Shown piece by piece: positions 17,018 to 17,396 of a DNA stretch of 17,396 bases. The stretch's first letter is position 1. The number at the start of each line of letters is the position of its first letter. The notes beneath the pieces are model-generated. The model had not been told where the DNA came from. It was given only the letters and a program-made list of their open reading frames with translations, and did not search any database. The position numbers and the translations under genes are program-made. The stretch covers positions 1 to 17,396 of the forward strand of contig JANBQC010000587.1 in NCBI GenBank assembly GCA_027576995.1, written 5' to 3'. The DNA comes from Dimargaris cristalligena (lineage: Eukaryota > Kickxellomycota > Dimargaritomycetes > Dimargaritales > Dimargaritaceae).

Positions 17018-17227
17018 ATGAAGCTCCAGTCCGCTGCTGCCCTCACCCTCGTTTTCATTCTGGCTACTGTCGCTCAGGCCCACCCTTCGGCCCCTGCCAC
17101 GGCCCAATCGCCCCAATTAGCCAAGCGTGGACTCCGCTCTGGTGCTGTAAAGATGGCTGGTGCTTACCTCGGTTACAAAGCAGCCGGGGCCGGCATCGAC
17201 AAGCTCCGTGAGACTAAGAAGGACTAG
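17018..17227 (+). CDS. Small secreted prepropeptide with a Kex2-type processing site
   Basis: This encodes a 69-aa protein of unknown family. Residues 1-21 form a classic signal peptide: Lys2, a hydrophobic core ALTLVFILA, and an AQA cleavage site. Residues 22-37 are a short Pro/Ala/Gln-rich propeptide ending Leu-Ala-Lys-Arg, a typical Kex2 (furin-like) site. Residues 38-69 would be released as a 32-residue peptide without cysteine, rich in Gly and Ala, with 7 Lys/Arg against 3 Asp/Glu (core AGAYLGYKAAGAG). The start at 17018 is chosen because it puts the signal peptide at the N-terminus. An in-frame ATG at 16904 exists. Such a layout fits secreted peptides such as pheromone-like signals, antimicrobial peptides or host-interaction effectors, and sequence alone does not decide. 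Secretion is well supported; function is not. Confidence 0.75.
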   Translation: MKLQSAAALTLVFILATVAQAHPSAPATAQSPQLAKRGLRSGAVKMAGAYLGYKAAGAGIDKLRETKKD

Positions 17228-17396
17228 TCCAGCGACAACGGTTCGGCTGACCCAACCCAGTCAATAACGGTTGATTGCCAACAGTATGCCAAACTTCTTT
17301 GTATAGGAAAAACTATAGTATCGCTGTAACACCCTGGATATCTATATTATTCGGTGTTCTCAAGGACTGATGTATCGTTTTAGTATCCATTCGCTT

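Noticed and set aside
1..17396. CRISPR array, operon or bacterial defence system
   Set aside because: There are no spaced direct repeats of the right form, and the genes are spliced eukaryotic housekeeping genes.

Overview
The window looks like nuclear DNA of a fungus. The protein-coding genes are eukaryotic housekeeping genes: TFIIIB subunit Brf1, a Rad51 paralogue of the XRCC3/Rad57 type, the small-RNA methyltransferase Hen1, and the COPII scaffold Sec16. Two of them are split by short GT-AG introns of 148-270 nt, exons are GC-rich, and intergenic DNA is compact but AT-richer. Retention of HEN1, the long proline/tyrosine-rich Sec16 and the gene style suggest an early-diverging zygomycete-type lineage (perhaps Kickxellomycotina/Dimargaritales), but that placement is only a guess.

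Layout. Positions 1-880 are the left arm of a diverged inverted repeat. BRF1 follows on the minus strand (1282-3806, four exons reconstructed here, 640 aa), then a gene-poor 0.9 kb stretch with a simple repeat and a degenerate tRNA-Glu-like relic. Next come XRCC3 (4683-5603, minus) and HEN1 (6076-7892, minus, two exons, 533 aa). A roughly 1 kb divergent intergenic region separates HEN1 from SEC16 (8875-15216, plus, 2113 aa, uninterrupted). After an AT-rich 3' flank, the right arm of the inverted repeat occupies about 15930-16830. It carries a TATA box, a four-codon upstream ORF, a 115-codon ORF and a poly(A) signal. The window ends with a small gene for a 69-aa secreted prepropeptide (17018-17227) with a signal peptide, a Lys-Arg processing site and a cysteine-free basic 32-residue C-terminal peptide.

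BRF1, XRCC3, HEN1 and SEC16 act in unrelated processes (Pol III initiation, recombinational repair, small-RNA stabilisation, ER exit sites), so this is ordinary eukaryotic gene order and not an operon. The unusual structure is the pair of inverted arms. They are 92% identical over one 112-nt ungapped block and clearly homologous, though much more diverged, over most of 0.8-0.9 kb. They point outward around a 15 kb block of housekeeping genes, and the homology runs to the left window edge. This predicts that a second copy of the secreted-peptide gene, or its remnant, lies just outside the window on the left.
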